A stretch of DNA of 64,000 nt, from positions 19,779,124-19,843,123 of the forward strand of contig OX438741.1 of NCBI GenBank assembly GCA_949316235.1. Reading direction: 5' to 3'. This document shows positions 20,600 through 32,514 of the stretch, in pieces (position 1 is the stretch's first letter; each line of letters starts with the position of its first letter). The translations under genes and the position numbers were made by a program. The stretch comes from Oegoconia quadripuncta (lineage: Eukaryota; Arthropoda; Insecta; Lepidoptera; Autostichidae). The notes under the pieces were generated by a model that was given only the letters and a program-made list of their open reading frames with translations, had not been told where the DNA came from and ran no database searches.

Positions 20600-21905
20600 C
20601 AATTTTTTAAACAAGAGTTACTAAAAACCAAACTTGGTCAGCTAACCTAAGAGCCTGTGTCACCTCATAACTTAGTTTAGAAGGTGGGACAGGTTCGGCA
20701 CGTGTGGGAGAGCGCCCAAGATACTGGCTCGCTTGATGGCAATGCTTAAGCTTTGAGCGAGATAAGTGCCAGCTCTTGGGACGCCTGAGACCAGTCTAAT
20801 TTTAATTTATTTCAAACTGATAGCAATTCGGATATTTTTTTCGTATAGAAAGATTAAGAATTTACTTTAAGAAATAATAATGAGCAAAGAGCAGAGCACT
20901 GTTCTTTTTTATCGTACCCAAAAATACAATTATAAAGGTCTGACCTGGATAGCACGTGCATTTGTAGGTTTTTCGGACGAGCGTACAGGGAGTGCCTTGT
21001 TATCTTATTTACCTTAATTTGCATTCAACTGGAAGTCGACTAGATTGCACAAAGGAGAAACTGCACTGCACATTTTTTAGTCGGGTTACGGACGATGGAA
21101 ATGTGCTGTAATACTTAAACGTTAAATTAAGCCATATGGTTCACGCACGGTATAAATGTAGATAGGGCCATACCTGCTGTCTTGATGAGATGTATCTATA
21201 TCTCGATCAGCTTAGGACTGCAATAAGCTTCATGCAGGATCTCCAGCTCTGGATCTACTGCTCGAGTGCCCAAAGTCTAGAGGTAAGTATGGACGGACCA
21301 TCAAGGCCTCCAGCTTCAAATACAAACAAATCCATACGACAATTAGAAGTATCTACGTTAAAATTGACTTCCATAGTATGTTAGTCACTAGTGAAGCTAA
21401 TAAAAACGTGTTAAAAATATTTCTAGATAATAATAAGATTAATGCCATATTTTAATGACAGGGACATAAGAATGCATTGAACCCTATATTAAACAGGTGA
21501 ACCAGCCATCCTCCTCACCATGGCAAGGTAACAGCGTCCTTATATCTGGTAATACTGGATTACGCAGTTGTTTCGTACTTACTATGTTAATTCTCGACCT
21601 TTGCCTGAAAAAGGTAGGATTTGATTACTTTTGTACATTGATGTAGTAAGTTTACGTATTCTATATATATATATATAGAGGAATCGGAGCTCGTGCGAAA
21701 TGGAACAAACTCTTTTCAATTTTTATTATTACAAAGTTGTGTGATACTGGTATTGTATTTTTATGTTTTTGCACCTGTGAAATAAGGCAGAAAATTTTGA
21801 TGACACCTGTCTAAACTGTACTAAATTATAACGCTACTCATAAATTTAAACAAGCTAATGACATGTAAACAGCATGGTACAGTCGCATCGCAATTCGTTT
21901 TCGAT
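20600..21905. other. No recognised gene
   Basis: Holds a TA microsatellite near 21665. The frame at 21190-21384 starts MYLYLDQLRTAISFMQDLQL but has no known motif and no supporting splice or repeat context. Confidence 0.4.
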
Positions 21906-21912
21906 TTTTTAC

Positions 21913-22031
21913 AACGGGTCGCACAACGGGTTAGCACTTGACTTCAATCACACCTGATGTAAAGTGAAGATGAGGTCGAAGGTGGAAACCCCAATTTATT
22001 TGTGGGACTGGCTATCTTATTTCTGACAACT
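21913..22031 (-). repeat. SINE-A 3' part with internal deletion
   Basis: cacttgacttcaatcacacc ... gatgaggtcgaaggtgg then directly aaaccccaatttatttgtgg: the gcgtactgacccgg block is deleted. Confidence 0.8.
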
Positions 22032-22554
22032 GATTAGCGAAGTTAGCAATGTCATGAAGCACTAAAAGCCCGAATGTCCAATGCTTTTTTTTTTTTTTTT
22101 TTTATGATTGACTGGATTCGCGTTTGACCAATGCTTAAAATAGTTCTAAATCCCGAATATTCAAAGGACCGATTTACCGATGATGTCTGAACACTATTGG
22201 CCGAATTTTTATGTTTGTATTATATCAAGCATAAGATACAGGTAAAACCTGCCTAAGATACAGGTAAAACACTTACGTAGTTTAGGCATCACTCTAAAAA
22301 TAGTTAATTGACAAACTTAAGCAAAATTATTGTAAATTACTTTAAATAACCTTAACCTTAAGATTTGTTTGACATGTTATTAGAATTAAATTATTTTGTT
22401 TTGCTACGCTCAATTTGTATTTAGATTAGTTTATACGGAAATAAATTTTATCTTATCTAATTGTTTTATCGAAACATCATTAACGTTTAAAATCTCGATC
22501 TATCAAAATTTCGAAAGCATTTCCAACATTTTGGAAAGAAATGATCAAGGAGCT

Positions 22555-22640
22555 GATTGAAAATCTTCGGCTACATCGTCTCTTCCAATCAGATGAGATT
22601 GTGGTAAAACCACTATTCAGTTTTACATTAAACAAAAACA
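22555..22640 (+). repeat. LINE-J 3' UTR fragment
   Basis: cttcggctacatcgtctctt, ccaatcagatgagattgtgg matches the 3' end seen at 10228-10300 and 58350. Confidence 0.7.
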
Positions 22641-23375
22641 ATAAAATTTTACTCTGAATAGAATAAGAACATAAGGTAATAACATTACAGAATAGCCTAT
22701 TGATGGACAACAGTATCAAAGATGATCCTGCAATAGAAAGCAATTCAAATTGCGACATGATATGGACGAGAATGATTGTCCAACAGCGGACTTCCAAGGG
22801 CTATTGATGGGAAACTCACTATCAACCAGCACCAATCTGAACGGGTAAAACTAAATAAAGTTACAATCGACATGATAATTACATAACAATGATGGAGAAA
22901 GGCCTCGCGTGAGTTGTTGCGTGCTCGAGTTTATTAAATTCTACGTTCCACTTAAGGGTTGTGTTTTGGTTAGGCGCCTGAGGGGTTAGTTATTGTTATA
23001 CAATAATGGACAACAATGAGAAATTCTGTGCCTAAAATAAACCAAGAGGAAGTCATAGTGCTGAAAGTAAATCATCATCGGATAAGCAGTGGTACCTTAC
23101 AGAAACGATCCCGTAACTAGAAATCACGTTTGTAGTGAATAACTTTCCTTGTTCCCCAAAATATTTTAAAGTCATAATTAATTTTGTAAGAACAAATGAT
23201 ATACTTAAACGAATCAGATATTAAGTAAATGTTCTAAGCTAATTCAAAAATTAAATAGCCAAAAAGCAACTAAAACGAGAAAAAATAAACCCAGTTTGCG
23301 CATTGAAGATGTAAGATTGATGTGAGAAATTTTGTGTAGATTGAATGAAATGAAATTAAAGATTACGGAACACAA
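22640..23375. other. No recognised gene or repeat
   Basis: AT-rich intergenic-like DNA. No supported open frame. Confidence 0.4.
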
Positions 23376-23379
23376 GGAT

Positions 23380-23440
23380 ATGATCGTTGTGACAGTGGAC
23401 TATGGTTCAGCAGTGATTACAGGCTGACTATGATAATGAT
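23380..23440 (+). repeat. Possible RTE-like 3' tail
   Basis: gactatggttcagcagtgat, tacaggctgactatgataat resembles the ...VQQW...GWYDNDE-type end of RTE LINEs, followed by a gataatgatgaat run. Short and uncertain. Confidence 0.4.
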
Positions 23441-23465
23441 GAATTTGCGCGAGATGACTGACAAA

Positions 23466-23619
23466 GGTGTCGATTCGGATGTGCACCAACTAAACTAGAC
23501 TAAAACCAGTCTTGGAGTGGTGCCGTCGCATCGTACTGTTCCAGGGCGAAAGAAACAGTAGGTACTACTCTAAAACTGGTTTTAGTTTAGTTTAGTTGTT
23601 GTACATCCGAATCGACACC
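23466..23619. mobile_element. Palindromic MITE T4, copy 3
   Basis: ggtgtcgattcggatgtgca at the left and tacatccgaatcgacacc at the right. Its centre (cgtcgcatcgtactgttcca) is inverted relative to copies 1 and 2. Independent locus, so the family is dispersed. Confidence 0.85.
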
Positions 23620-23624
23620 AGTAG

Positions 23625-25315
23625 CTACCGAAATTAATACAGACCATGTCTCGTAATGATCTAGTAAGTCTAATTAAATATTTAAACTGACCCTTAGTAG
23701 GTATGTTTAACGAAAATGTTTAAATAATGATGCAATTTATATTTTTTTCGAAACGGAAAACACAACATTTTAAAAATGTAAATTTTGATTAATATCAGTA
23801 GCTTTCACTGTGTGCTTGATTACAAAAGTTTTGGTTATACATTGCATTTTTCATAGCCTTTGTTGTGTCAATCGAAGCGAAAATTCATCACACATCGTGC
23901 TGTTTGAGTGAATTATTAATCAGTTCAGACTACTAAAAAAATGTTTAAATAATAAAAAGGATAATATTGTCTGGCCTCTGTTATTTGCTTTATTTTTATC
24001 TGTGGTAATCAGGGCAGAGATTGCAAATTTTTGAGGGCTGATGCTACTCCATGCATTCTTTATAATATTAATCTCACAATAAATTTTGTTGCGATATCCA
24101 CGTGAAGAAATAAGTTGATTTCCCATCGATGGAACCTCACGGCAAATGTATATTATTTCTTAGTAGGTATTCTAATGGAATGTTTGCTGCGAAATCTATT
24201 AACACCAATGGGTAAATCTACAAGCAAACCCAAGCAAATCATTCAACAAAGGCTAATCTGATATAAATCATTCCATTTGTCTTTCGTTATCACAACCTCT
24301 TTCTCCTCTTATGACAAGACGGCAAAGATAAAGCCTTTCATTAATCATTATCTTTCAGCAGGTGAGCTCACGAAAACCAAATTGTGAGCATGTTTTCGTT
24401 TGCCCACAAGCTACAAGCCTGGCTTACGAGAGTGTCCAATTTTGAAATGTAATTTGTCCACGCTTCCCGCACATTGCTCACGGTGGCTTGATAAATTATT
24501 GTGAAACTTCATACCTCCATACATACCACTATGTTGGTGGATTATAGGAAACAACGTGCAAGAAACCATAATAATGCTAAAACTGTTTCTGAACAAAAGT
24601 CCCATCCCGTCTAAGCTCTCGTATGCAATAAATGGGTATTAGCAAGTAGGGTGAAATAAGAGGAAGTCATTAACCGTCATCATTTCCTCTAAGAGATAAA
24701 ATGTGCAAATGTCGGTTGCTCCAAGTCATTAACCTCACGAGTCCTTCCGACAAATCGCTAAGCATTTCTCTCAGAAGACATGTAAATTCTCTGCTCTTTG
24801 TTTAAATAAATGGCACAAGCCTTTATACCATTTTTATTTTATAAATTTTATTAAATCTTAACTACTTTACGACCTGCGTGTAAACGTTATTACAGTAAAC
24901 TGAAAAATTGACAACACATTTAATGAATTAAAAATTCAAATAAATTTACTTCGTAGGATACAAAAAAAATATCATTTGAAACCGATTGTTTCTTGAGGGA
25001 GGGTAATATGTTTGAGGTTACTGTAACCACAGATTACTTAATAATTACTACGTTAATATTTTGGCGCACCTATCCTCTGACGGTTTGATAGATGTTTTTT
25101 TAATAAAATATGTCATTAGATTCGTCTTAATTGTGGAAGAGCAATAGAAAGAAAGAAGAAACAAAAGTATTTATTTGGATTTCTGTTATAAGTTTACAAT
25201 ATACTAAATCAAAAAAGGTCTCCACTCAGCAATGTGTCGGGTTGGAGCAACCACGACGCTGGTATATAATAGCATATTATATTTCCGCCTTCAACTACTA
25301 AACGTGAGATTTTTT
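23625..25315. other. No recognised gene or repeat
   Basis: 1.7 kb of AT-rich DNA. The short frames at 23920-24126 and 24411-24605 have no motifs. Confidence 0.4.
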
Positions 25316-25321
25316 TTACTA

Positions 25322-25510
25322 TTTTCAAATAAGTCTGCCGCCAAAACAGCAATGTTAATAGCATTGCTGTGTTCCGGTTGTCAGAAATAAGATAGCCAGT
25401 CCCACAAATAAGATGGGGTTTCCGGGTCAGTACGCTCCCACCTTCCGTCTCATCTTCATTTAATATTAGGTGGGATTGAGGTCAAGTGCTAACCCGTAGT
25501 GCATAAAAAA
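25322..25510 (+). repeat. SINE-A body and tail
   Basis: ctgccgccaaaacagcaatg through ccgggtcagtacgctcccac to the tail and poly-A at 25506. The nearby frame at 25516-25746 is unsupported. Confidence 0.83.
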
Positions 25511-25763
25511 AATGTTCAGCACGAAATGAAAAGCCTTGATGCGACGAGTTCAAATTTATACATTACGTACCCTAGCTCTCTGCCCGCACATTCGCCCGCG
25601 TGGAATTGTTTTGTTGAGGACTGTTGTTTTGTTTTTGTGTCTTTGTCTTGTCTTATTTTAAAGTAACCTACGTCCTTCTGCAGATAATTTGCTAGATTAT
25701 CTGCAGAACGACATAACCTATACAATTCATTCAGAGATTCAGTCATGAAAGTTGACTGGAAAT

Positions 25764-25913
25764 GGTGTCGATTCGGATGTACACCAACTAAACTAAATTA
25801 ATCTAAAACGAGCTTTGGTGTGGTGCCGTCGCATCGTACTGTTCCAGGGAGAAAGAGACAGTACTATTTTAAAACTGGTTTTAGTTTAGTTGGTGTACAT
25901 TCGAATCGATACC
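25764..25913. mobile_element. Palindromic MITE T4, copy 4
   Basis: ggtgtcgattcggatgtaca at the left, gtacattcgaatcgatacc at the right with two substitutions. Centre orientation as in copy 3. Confidence 0.85.
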
Positions 25914-25967
25914 ATTGACATGGAAACTGACAGACTGACAGAGTTACATTAGGCATACAAAAAATAG

Positions 25968-27150
25968 GGGAACAAAATAGGGCATACAGTGAAATAGAAG
26001 TTATTGGTATAGGTACTGTTAAGTATTCCGATACTTTAGATCCCGAATTTTAGGCCGCTGGTAAATTGCCGATGTAAATAGCAAGATTTCTCCACGCAGC
26101 TGCAGCCTTCAATGGGCTAGATGAATCGCACAGTATAAATAAAGAAAATAAATATTAATAGTGCCTAGGCTTACCCGACCCGTTGGGAGACACACCGATT
26201 TGCACCGAGCACACACCGCAAAACTCTGGAATGTGGTTTTCCCAGCTTCACACTACAGTTCTTATAGTTTTTATGTAACTAGTTAGTTTTTCACCTCCGA
26301 AAAGCGCGGCAACCGTAATGAATGACACTAAATCTGGAGGGCTTCTCCAATCGTTTTTTTAATTTTCGGCCTTGGAATCTTGGCATTCCGCGGTGCGTTG
26401 ATAGATCCCAAAATTAACCCCGATGCTAAATGAGAGGGACATAAATACCAAATAATATATAAACTCTGTGTAATGTGTGTGTGTATGTATGCTGCATGCT
26501 AAACTAATATAAAATCAAACAGGTACTCGTAGTTTATTTTTTTTTTCAAATCATCATTGTCGCACGCGCCTCCCAGAGATAGAGATGGAATTGGCGAGAT
26601 TGATAGGGTTCCTATCATGCGAAATTTATTTGGGTCTCTTATTTTGCCCAAGTTTTTTCAAATAATTTTTTTTTATGCCCGAAGGGCCTCAATCACACCT
26701 CATGTTAAGTGAAGATGAGGTGGACGGTGGAAGCGTACTGACCCGTAAACCTCAATACATTTGGGGGACTAGCTATCTTATCTCTGACAACTGTACCACA
26801 ACAAAGCTATTAACATTGCTGCTCGGCGGAAGATTTAGATAAGATGGTGGTAGGTAGCCAGGCGGACATTTAAAATACCCTACCACCAATCAAACCGACT
26901 ACATAAACATGTACCCCGCTGGGGATCGAACCAGCGACCTCCGAATCGTAAACCCAATGTTGTTTATATTGAACCACGGAGGCGGTTTTTATTTATTTAA
27001 ACGGAAAGACCGTCAAATGACACAACGTCTCCACGTTGTCTCCACAACGCTTTATTCGATTATGGTTTTGAAAACAAAAAAATAAATAAACTACCTAATA
27101 ATATGCCCAATTTTTTTCCTTACGTTAAAAATATTCATCCGATAATATGT
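25968..27150. mobile_element. MITE T6 copy, split by two insertions
   Basis: Left piece aacaaaatagggcatacagt to about 26021, middle piece 26529-26668 (cgcacgcgcctcccagagat, cctatcatgcgaaatttatt), right piece 26990-27150 (aaagaccgtcaaatgacaca, ending attcatccgata). The left terminus is lost. The 26022-26528 block has no counterpart in the other copies and sits between two ggtac sequences. A SINE-A lies at 26669-26990. Confidence 0.7.
26669..26990 (-). repeat. SINE-A, nearly full length, inside MITE T6
   Basis: Starts ttttatgcccgaagggcctc, includes the full body, and ends in the tRNA-like head read in reverse (ggatcgaaccagcgacctcc, attgaaccacggaggcggt). Confidence 0.87.
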
Positions 27151-27845
27151 ATACTTAATAAAGAAACATTTTACTTTGTACAATAAAGCGTTTACTAAGA
27201 AATAAACAAACATTATTTAACATGAATTTTGTTTTCCAGTAGCTAAAAACTCGGTTAGCGTGGTTGTTCTTACTAACGATACACAAACTAACCTCGCTCT
27301 CTTCATCAAATTTTCACGGCGTGTTCAAATTAGGGATCCGGTTGATAAAGGTCAGTTGCCACTAATCACTGAATAGCTAACGCTTCCCGCCTTACTTTGA
27401 TTAGATTTAGACCGGTGTCGGTCTGTCTATTAGAATTCAACACGGCTACTCGTGTAATTGAATTTTTCCGAGTCATCGAGCGAGGCAGTTTTCCTCTCTC
27501 CCCTTGCTTTGTCACCTCTTTTACAACTGTAGGATATTCTGGGGTCTACATTTCGTAATAATCTTTTTTTTTTACTTGTGTTGTTTTGGTACGATGTTTA
27601 GATTATCTAACTAATGTTTTCGTAAATATTTTCTGATATCTTCTATGAAGTCAAAGTCGAAATATTTTATTTCATAGGATAAAGTTATCAATTCAAAACG
27701 TCACAAATTAAGCTTAATATTAAATTTAAATTTACTGCTCATTCAAAAAGGTTGCTCAGAGAAGAACGAGCAAGAAACTCAAGGGTTGCTCTTTTTAAAG
27801 AGATTATACAATTTGTGATTTGACAATCAGAGGAATAAATTATAT
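27150..27845. other. No recognised gene
   Basis: Mixed composition. A repeat-like stretch near 27640-27840 (atcagaggaataaatt) precedes MITE T1. No coding motifs. Confidence 0.4.
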
Positions 27846-27847
27846 TA

Positions 27848-28250
27848 GGTCCTTACCTATGAAATTGGCGTTTTGTATGAAGAATTTCATTAAGACTATT
27901 TCCTCCATACAAACATTTTTGATTTTTTTTGGGAACGGCAAATCGAAATTTAGCTAAACTTTGTGTGTATTATCGGATAACATTAATTTAACTATAGGCA
28001 GCTTTAATTTTTAAGTGTAACCGCTTTATAAAAGTTTCAGCGAATCTAAGAAATGTTTATAGGAAGCACATGAAAAGACCTCTGTTCAAATTTTTTTTAT
28101 TATGTGACTTAGCCCGGAAGTTAAAAAATATTTCACGTGAAACCTAATAAAAAACAAATAAAAAACAAATTTGAATATAGCTTGGAAAATCGCAGGAATT
28201 GGTACATATGATTAACGAAAAAAAAAACTCTTATTTCATAGGTAAAGACC
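27848..28250. mobile_element. Fold-back MITE T1, copy 2
   Basis: Reverse-complement relative of 374-787 along its whole length: both contain the cataca/tgtatg block, the attatcggata/tatccgataat block and the taccaa...catatg block. The termini read ggtccttacctatgaaattg and ttcataggtaaagacc. No open reading frame. Confidence 0.75.
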
Positions 28251-28254
28251 CAAT

Positions 28255-28830
28255 ATTAATAATAAGACAGCTATGTCTATACATATAGTAATAAGTATTC
28301 TGACTGACTGATTGACCCATTGTACCATGCCGTGAACCAATTTTGATGAAGTATTGCACTTGTGTTACGTTGCTTACAAGCGTACTAAAAAGGTATTTTC
28401 TGAATATCCACTCTTAAAGGCGTTAAATCGAGAGAAATAGTTCATACAAAAGTCAATATCTCCGGAACTAAGAATAGTGATTAATAACTATAGGCACAAT
28501 TGATAACTTAGAAACCCCCCAAAAGACTCCTCATTCAAATATACCAACCAATCATAAAAGCTAATCTTAGAAATGGCTTAACTGATTCTCATCGAGCCTT
28601 TCCCGTAGTTTAATATTTAGTATAAAAGAAACCGCACTCAAACCGCTACACTATACGCGCTACACGGTCGACACTAGTCGTTTTAGTTATTAGTCCACTA
28701 ACGCACACCATTACAAGTCTCTTTATCCAAATTCTAAATTGTGTGTTCGGAGAGTTTCTTGCGTCGCTTCTTCTCTCCGACTATACACATTACGAAGCGA
28801 TGGTAGTCTGTTAGGTTAAATTCCCCCATG
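28255..28830. other. No recognised gene
   Basis: AT-rich, partly resembling widespread lepidopteran intergenic repeats (attctcatcgagcctttccc). No supported open frame. Confidence 0.4.
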
Positions 28831-28833
28831 CAA

Positions 28834-28997
28834 TACCCTAAGCCGAGGTTCGAGCCCCCGCGGGCACCCTTAGGCGTCGGTTGCAAACTTCGCATCTCGT
28901 GCTGCTGCACACAGAGAGCTCCCGCGCTCGCCTACCCGCCCGTTGAAGCTGAAAAAGTCCCGTGACTGTCAGCAAACGATCCTGATCAAAAAAAAAA
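28834..28997 (+). repeat. SINE-E, second copy
   Basis: taagccgaggttcgagcccc, gggcacccttaggcgtcggt, then gctgaaaaagtcc and a poly-A end at 28988. Same order as 6815-7032. Confidence 0.65.
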
Positions 28998-29671
28998 TCC
29001 GACCACGCCTTACTGAGATACATCCGACGATGACTTGACACACACATAAATATAACTCAGGGGATAATGAAAATTAGTATGGACTCTGTAACAAAAATTA
29101 CGTAAATCCGCCAAACTCAAAGAAATCTTTATTTTATAAGTAAGTACAGTCGACCGCACATCAGACGTAACAGTTCAACTTTTGGACCGTTGCCGGCTCC
29201 TAGTATGAGCGCGCTACTTTACAGGAGCTCAGCATTTACTGACTGTGTCACCGTTGAGGTTCGATCCACCGTACACAGGGTACACTTTAAATAGTCAGTT
29301 TTTAATTTTTTTAAGCTACTGCTAGAAAGCAACATTGTCATGAGAAGAACAAACGAGACATTTGAATGGTTGATCGTTAACTGTTTTTCTTTTTCATTAT
29401 AAAAGGTACAATTTATTTTATTATTAGATTGTGAAATACCCTGGTATGCGAACGAGTTGGTTACGTCCATGGATCTTTTATTCCAATATGCTTTCTTATA
29501 AGTTTCTGGTTTATAGTACGAGTATCTTTAAAACTGAATGGAAGATTTTGTATATCAACAGGAACCTTATTAAAAAAACGTATGAATTTCCTTACATTAA
29601 CTGCAAGTTAATCTTTATTTCTTGTATTGGCATCATGTTTATCACTGTTTTTCCTAAATCTAACTAATATT

Positions 29672-29873
29672 ATAAATGTGCAAGTTTGGATGTTTGTTTG
29701 TTGTTCAATCACGGCGAAACGGATGAACGGATTTGGATGAAATTTGGTATATAGGTAGAACATACCCTGGATTAAGACAGGATATTTTTTATCCCGATAA
29801 AGTGAGTAGTTCCCGCGGGATAAATTTCCGCAATAAAGTTACACCAGGCGAAGCCGCGAGTGGAAAGCTAGTG
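29672..29873 (+). repeat. Lepidopteran ATTATAAATG...AGCTAGT repeat, copy 1
   Basis: Starts taatattataaatgtgcaag, then caatcacggcgaaacggatg, ttcccgcgggataaatttcc, and ends gcgaagccgcgagtggaaag with ctagtg. Same fixed ends as 48586-48797 and 60750-60972. Confidence 0.82.
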
Positions 29874-30035
29874 CTATATATTTTTGACATAAATATTGGA
29901 TTTTCAAAAATATCTTTTTCATAATTCTTTCTACAAACAACGTAATGCTTAAAATAAAATTTTTAAAAGTATCAAATTAGCAACATTTCTTATGCGCTAC
30001 ACTTGCTTTCCTTTGACCCTAATAAACATATGTAT

Positions 30036-30135
30036 GTACATAACGTCACGATCTTTATCCCAAATGGGGTGGTCAGAAGTATTTCAAACGTTATCTTTTG
30101 GGTGTTCTAAAAATTAAAAGTTACTGCTTGAACTG
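30036..30135 (-). repeat. RTE-like (family B) 3' end fragment
   Basis: tgtacataacgtcacgatct, ttatcccaaatggggtggtc is an ordered match to the reverse-strand 3' end at 46250-46300 (cataatgtcacgcctgtttc). Related fragments are at 30938-31035, 38238-38335 and 55740-55780. Confidence 0.55.
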
Positions 30136-30139
30136 CGCT

Positions 30140-30760
30140 AACCTGTTGTGTATAAAAACAAATCGCGGCCGACCCCGATTTTTGTTGGACGTACATCCCC
30201 ATGTATGAAACTACATACAATGGGAGTGAAACTATGCTCCAGATGGACTAGCATGACCCGTAGAGATAGAAATCTTTATACGAGTAAAAGAGACGCAAGA
30301 CTTCTATCTCATGTCATTATAGCGAGACTACGGGACAAACTAGCCCTGCAGGTTAGAAGTGTATAATGTCATACTGCCGAAGAGCGCGCCCTGGCTATTG
30401 CGCTTAGCACTGAGATCTGGCGCCTAGCAGAGTTACTTCTCTGCAACCTTAGCCACTTTTACCGGTGTAATTCCCTTACTCTCTTTCGGCAGCTTTTTAT
30501 GAGTTTGGGTCCAGCTAGTCCTATTAACAGATCACATCTCGTACGATCCGATTACATGTTGGACCTGTGTCCCCATGCACGCCCTACAAAAATCTTTATT
30601 TGAACAAAAGTTTTATTTGGAACTGCCGAAAGTATCTAGCTGAAATTAATATCAGGTACTACAGTCAATCCTTAGAGTCCTGTGATAATTTTAAGTTTAT
30701 ATCTAGTTGTTTACTTGTTGTTTACTAGTGGGAAACTTCTTTTTCCTACTTACATACCTA
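30140..30760. other. Unassigned repeat-like sequence
   Basis: A run of moderately GC-rich DNA (gaagagcgcgccctggctat near 30380). The frame at 30148-30366 (MYKNKSRPTPIFVGRTSPCM at its start) has no recognised motif. Confidence 0.4.
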
Positions 30761-30764
30761 TTTC

Positions 30765-30905
30765 TTTCTTTATTTAGTCTGGGGTCTAAAGTAGCAATAG
30801 AGCCACGTAATGCACCGTCTACTCTTAGCAGGCGCCGTGTCGAGTATCATTGTTGATCCTAGCTTATAGGAGTTACAGTGGGAGGAGTGTGGAGGTATGA
30901 TCTAT
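30765..30905 (+). repeat. Dispersed repeat S, copy 1
   Basis: Ordered similarity to 62195-62390: tttagtctggggtctaaagt, gcaatagagccacgtaatgc, gtgggaggagtgtggaggt. Confidence 0.5.
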
Positions 30906-30937
30906 CTAGTTGTTTACATACGTATGTATTATGTATA

Positions 30938-31035
30938 TAATATCATAATCTCTATCGCAAATGGGTTAGTCAGAGGTATTCCAAACATTAGCATTTTGGG
31001 TATTCCAAATATGAAAAGTTTAAAGTTTTGCTTTT
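30938..31035 (-). repeat. RTE-like (family B) 3' end fragment
   Basis: ataatctctatcgcaaatgg, gttagtcagaggtattccaa, acattagcattttgggtatt: same layout as 38238-38335. Confidence 0.5.
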
Positions 31036-31299
31036 CGCCAAATTCAGAAATATTTTAACGAAAGCACATAAATTGTCTCGTAAATATATTGCGACGGAAT
31101 ATTAAACCGAAATATTAATTTCTTTAAACTCTATTCCGCAAAATGCAGATATTTTCTATTTAAGCTCCTCAAAGCAAAGTACCGTTGGAGTACATTAACA
31201 AATTAGCTAAAGTAAACTAATCTTGCAGCATATTATGTTAGCAATCTGATATTCTAGATGGCATACGCTGCTCTGAAAGGTTATATAGTTTTTTTTTTT

Positions 31300-31362
31300 T
31301 TTTCTTTTTTTTTTTTGGGAGGGCGGCAAACGAGCATGCGGGTCACCTGATGGAAAGGAATA
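31300..31362 (-). repeat. LINE-K 3' UTR fragment
   Basis: A T-rich run followed by gagggcggcaaacgagcatg and cgggtcacctgatggaaag, the reverse complement of the LINE-K tail. Only the 3' end was inserted. Confidence 0.75.
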
Positions 31363-31364
31363 TA

Positions 31365-32300
31365 GTGGTCCCTATTGAAGATTGGAGTCAATTGTAATTT
31401 CCTAAAATATCCATCGAATGCAAAAATATCAATCTTAAATACCAAATCAAATTTTCCTACATTTCGCTATGGTAAATATTCGTGTCATGATATGGTAAGC
31501 AAAAATTCTGCATGCATTTTGATTTTTTTTTGTGGTAGACAAACTTAGCTATAAATTAACCCAAGAGCTACTTTTCAGTAAAGTGGAATATTTACAACAC
31601 AATCAGATTATCAAATCAAGAGAGATAATTATGTCAAGGGATGTGGAGCATGTCACTAAGATATCTACCTAATTTTTTACATAAGATATATGTAGCCTCA
31701 AAATTGTTACATATATTTGTTTTAAAGTTTATACTTAGTTTTATGCAAAATTGTGATAAACTTGATTCGCAGTTTCATATCAAAATTATTCGCAGTGATA
31801 AAATTTATTTACGGTCGAGTTACAGTTCATTCGCGATCCGTTATAAAACCCATTATTATTCTTCAAGTCGAATCCTCTATTTGTTTCACGAATTAATTTG
31901 ATGTGATACTGCAAGTATGGGAATATATTTTGCAAAAAGCCCAAAATGAAGATTGAGATATGACTACACCAAAAGAACCAATTGTTAAAATTAATAATTA
32001 ATATTAACCCTACTAACGCGATTCACAAGTTTAAATGAATTAAATTCGTCACTTTACTTGCAACATTTCTAATTAGGCACTTTTATTATAAGCAAAGTAA
32101 TTTGGAACAGGGCAGATCTCATATCCGATAATACTGGCTATCGCCTAGTGTACACACTAACCTAAAGAATTTTTATTGTTTTTTAAATGTGCTTCAAGTT
32201 TTTAGCAGTCTTAGATGACACGTCATTCTGATAACTAAGGGAGAATGCCTAATTTCACTAGCTCTCATATCATTCATACCCTATTGTAACAATCCATACT
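31365..32300. other. No recognised gene or repeat
   Basis: AT-rich. The 86-codon frame at 31641-31901 has no motif. Confidence 0.4.
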
Positions 32301-32301
32301 T

Positions 32302-32510
32302 AAATACTAATATTAAAAATGCGAGAGTCTGGCTGTTTCTCTGTCTGACTGAACTAAACCGAACGTACTGAAATTTGGCAAAGGAGTCGGACTGGTTTGG
32401 AACCTGGACAACCACACTAAACTGAGCCACTTTTAGATAAGATAAGATAAGATTTGAGTGCCCGTGATAAAGTAATGACACGCTGGTGAAGCCGCGGCAG
32501 AATTTTAGTA
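32302..32510 (+). repeat. Variant of the ATTATAAATG-type repeat
   Basis: aatactaatattaaaaatgc start, then ctgactgaactaaaccgaac and an end with gaagccgcggcagaatttta. It holds a short gataa tandem run near 32435. More diverged than the other copies. Confidence 0.5.
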
Positions 32511-32514
32511 GGAA

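Noticed and set aside
26022..26528. LINE C-terminus suggested by LWNVVFP near 26228
   Set aside because: Neighbouring sequence does not continue the WN.LP...FP...FK pattern in any frame, so the match is probably chance.
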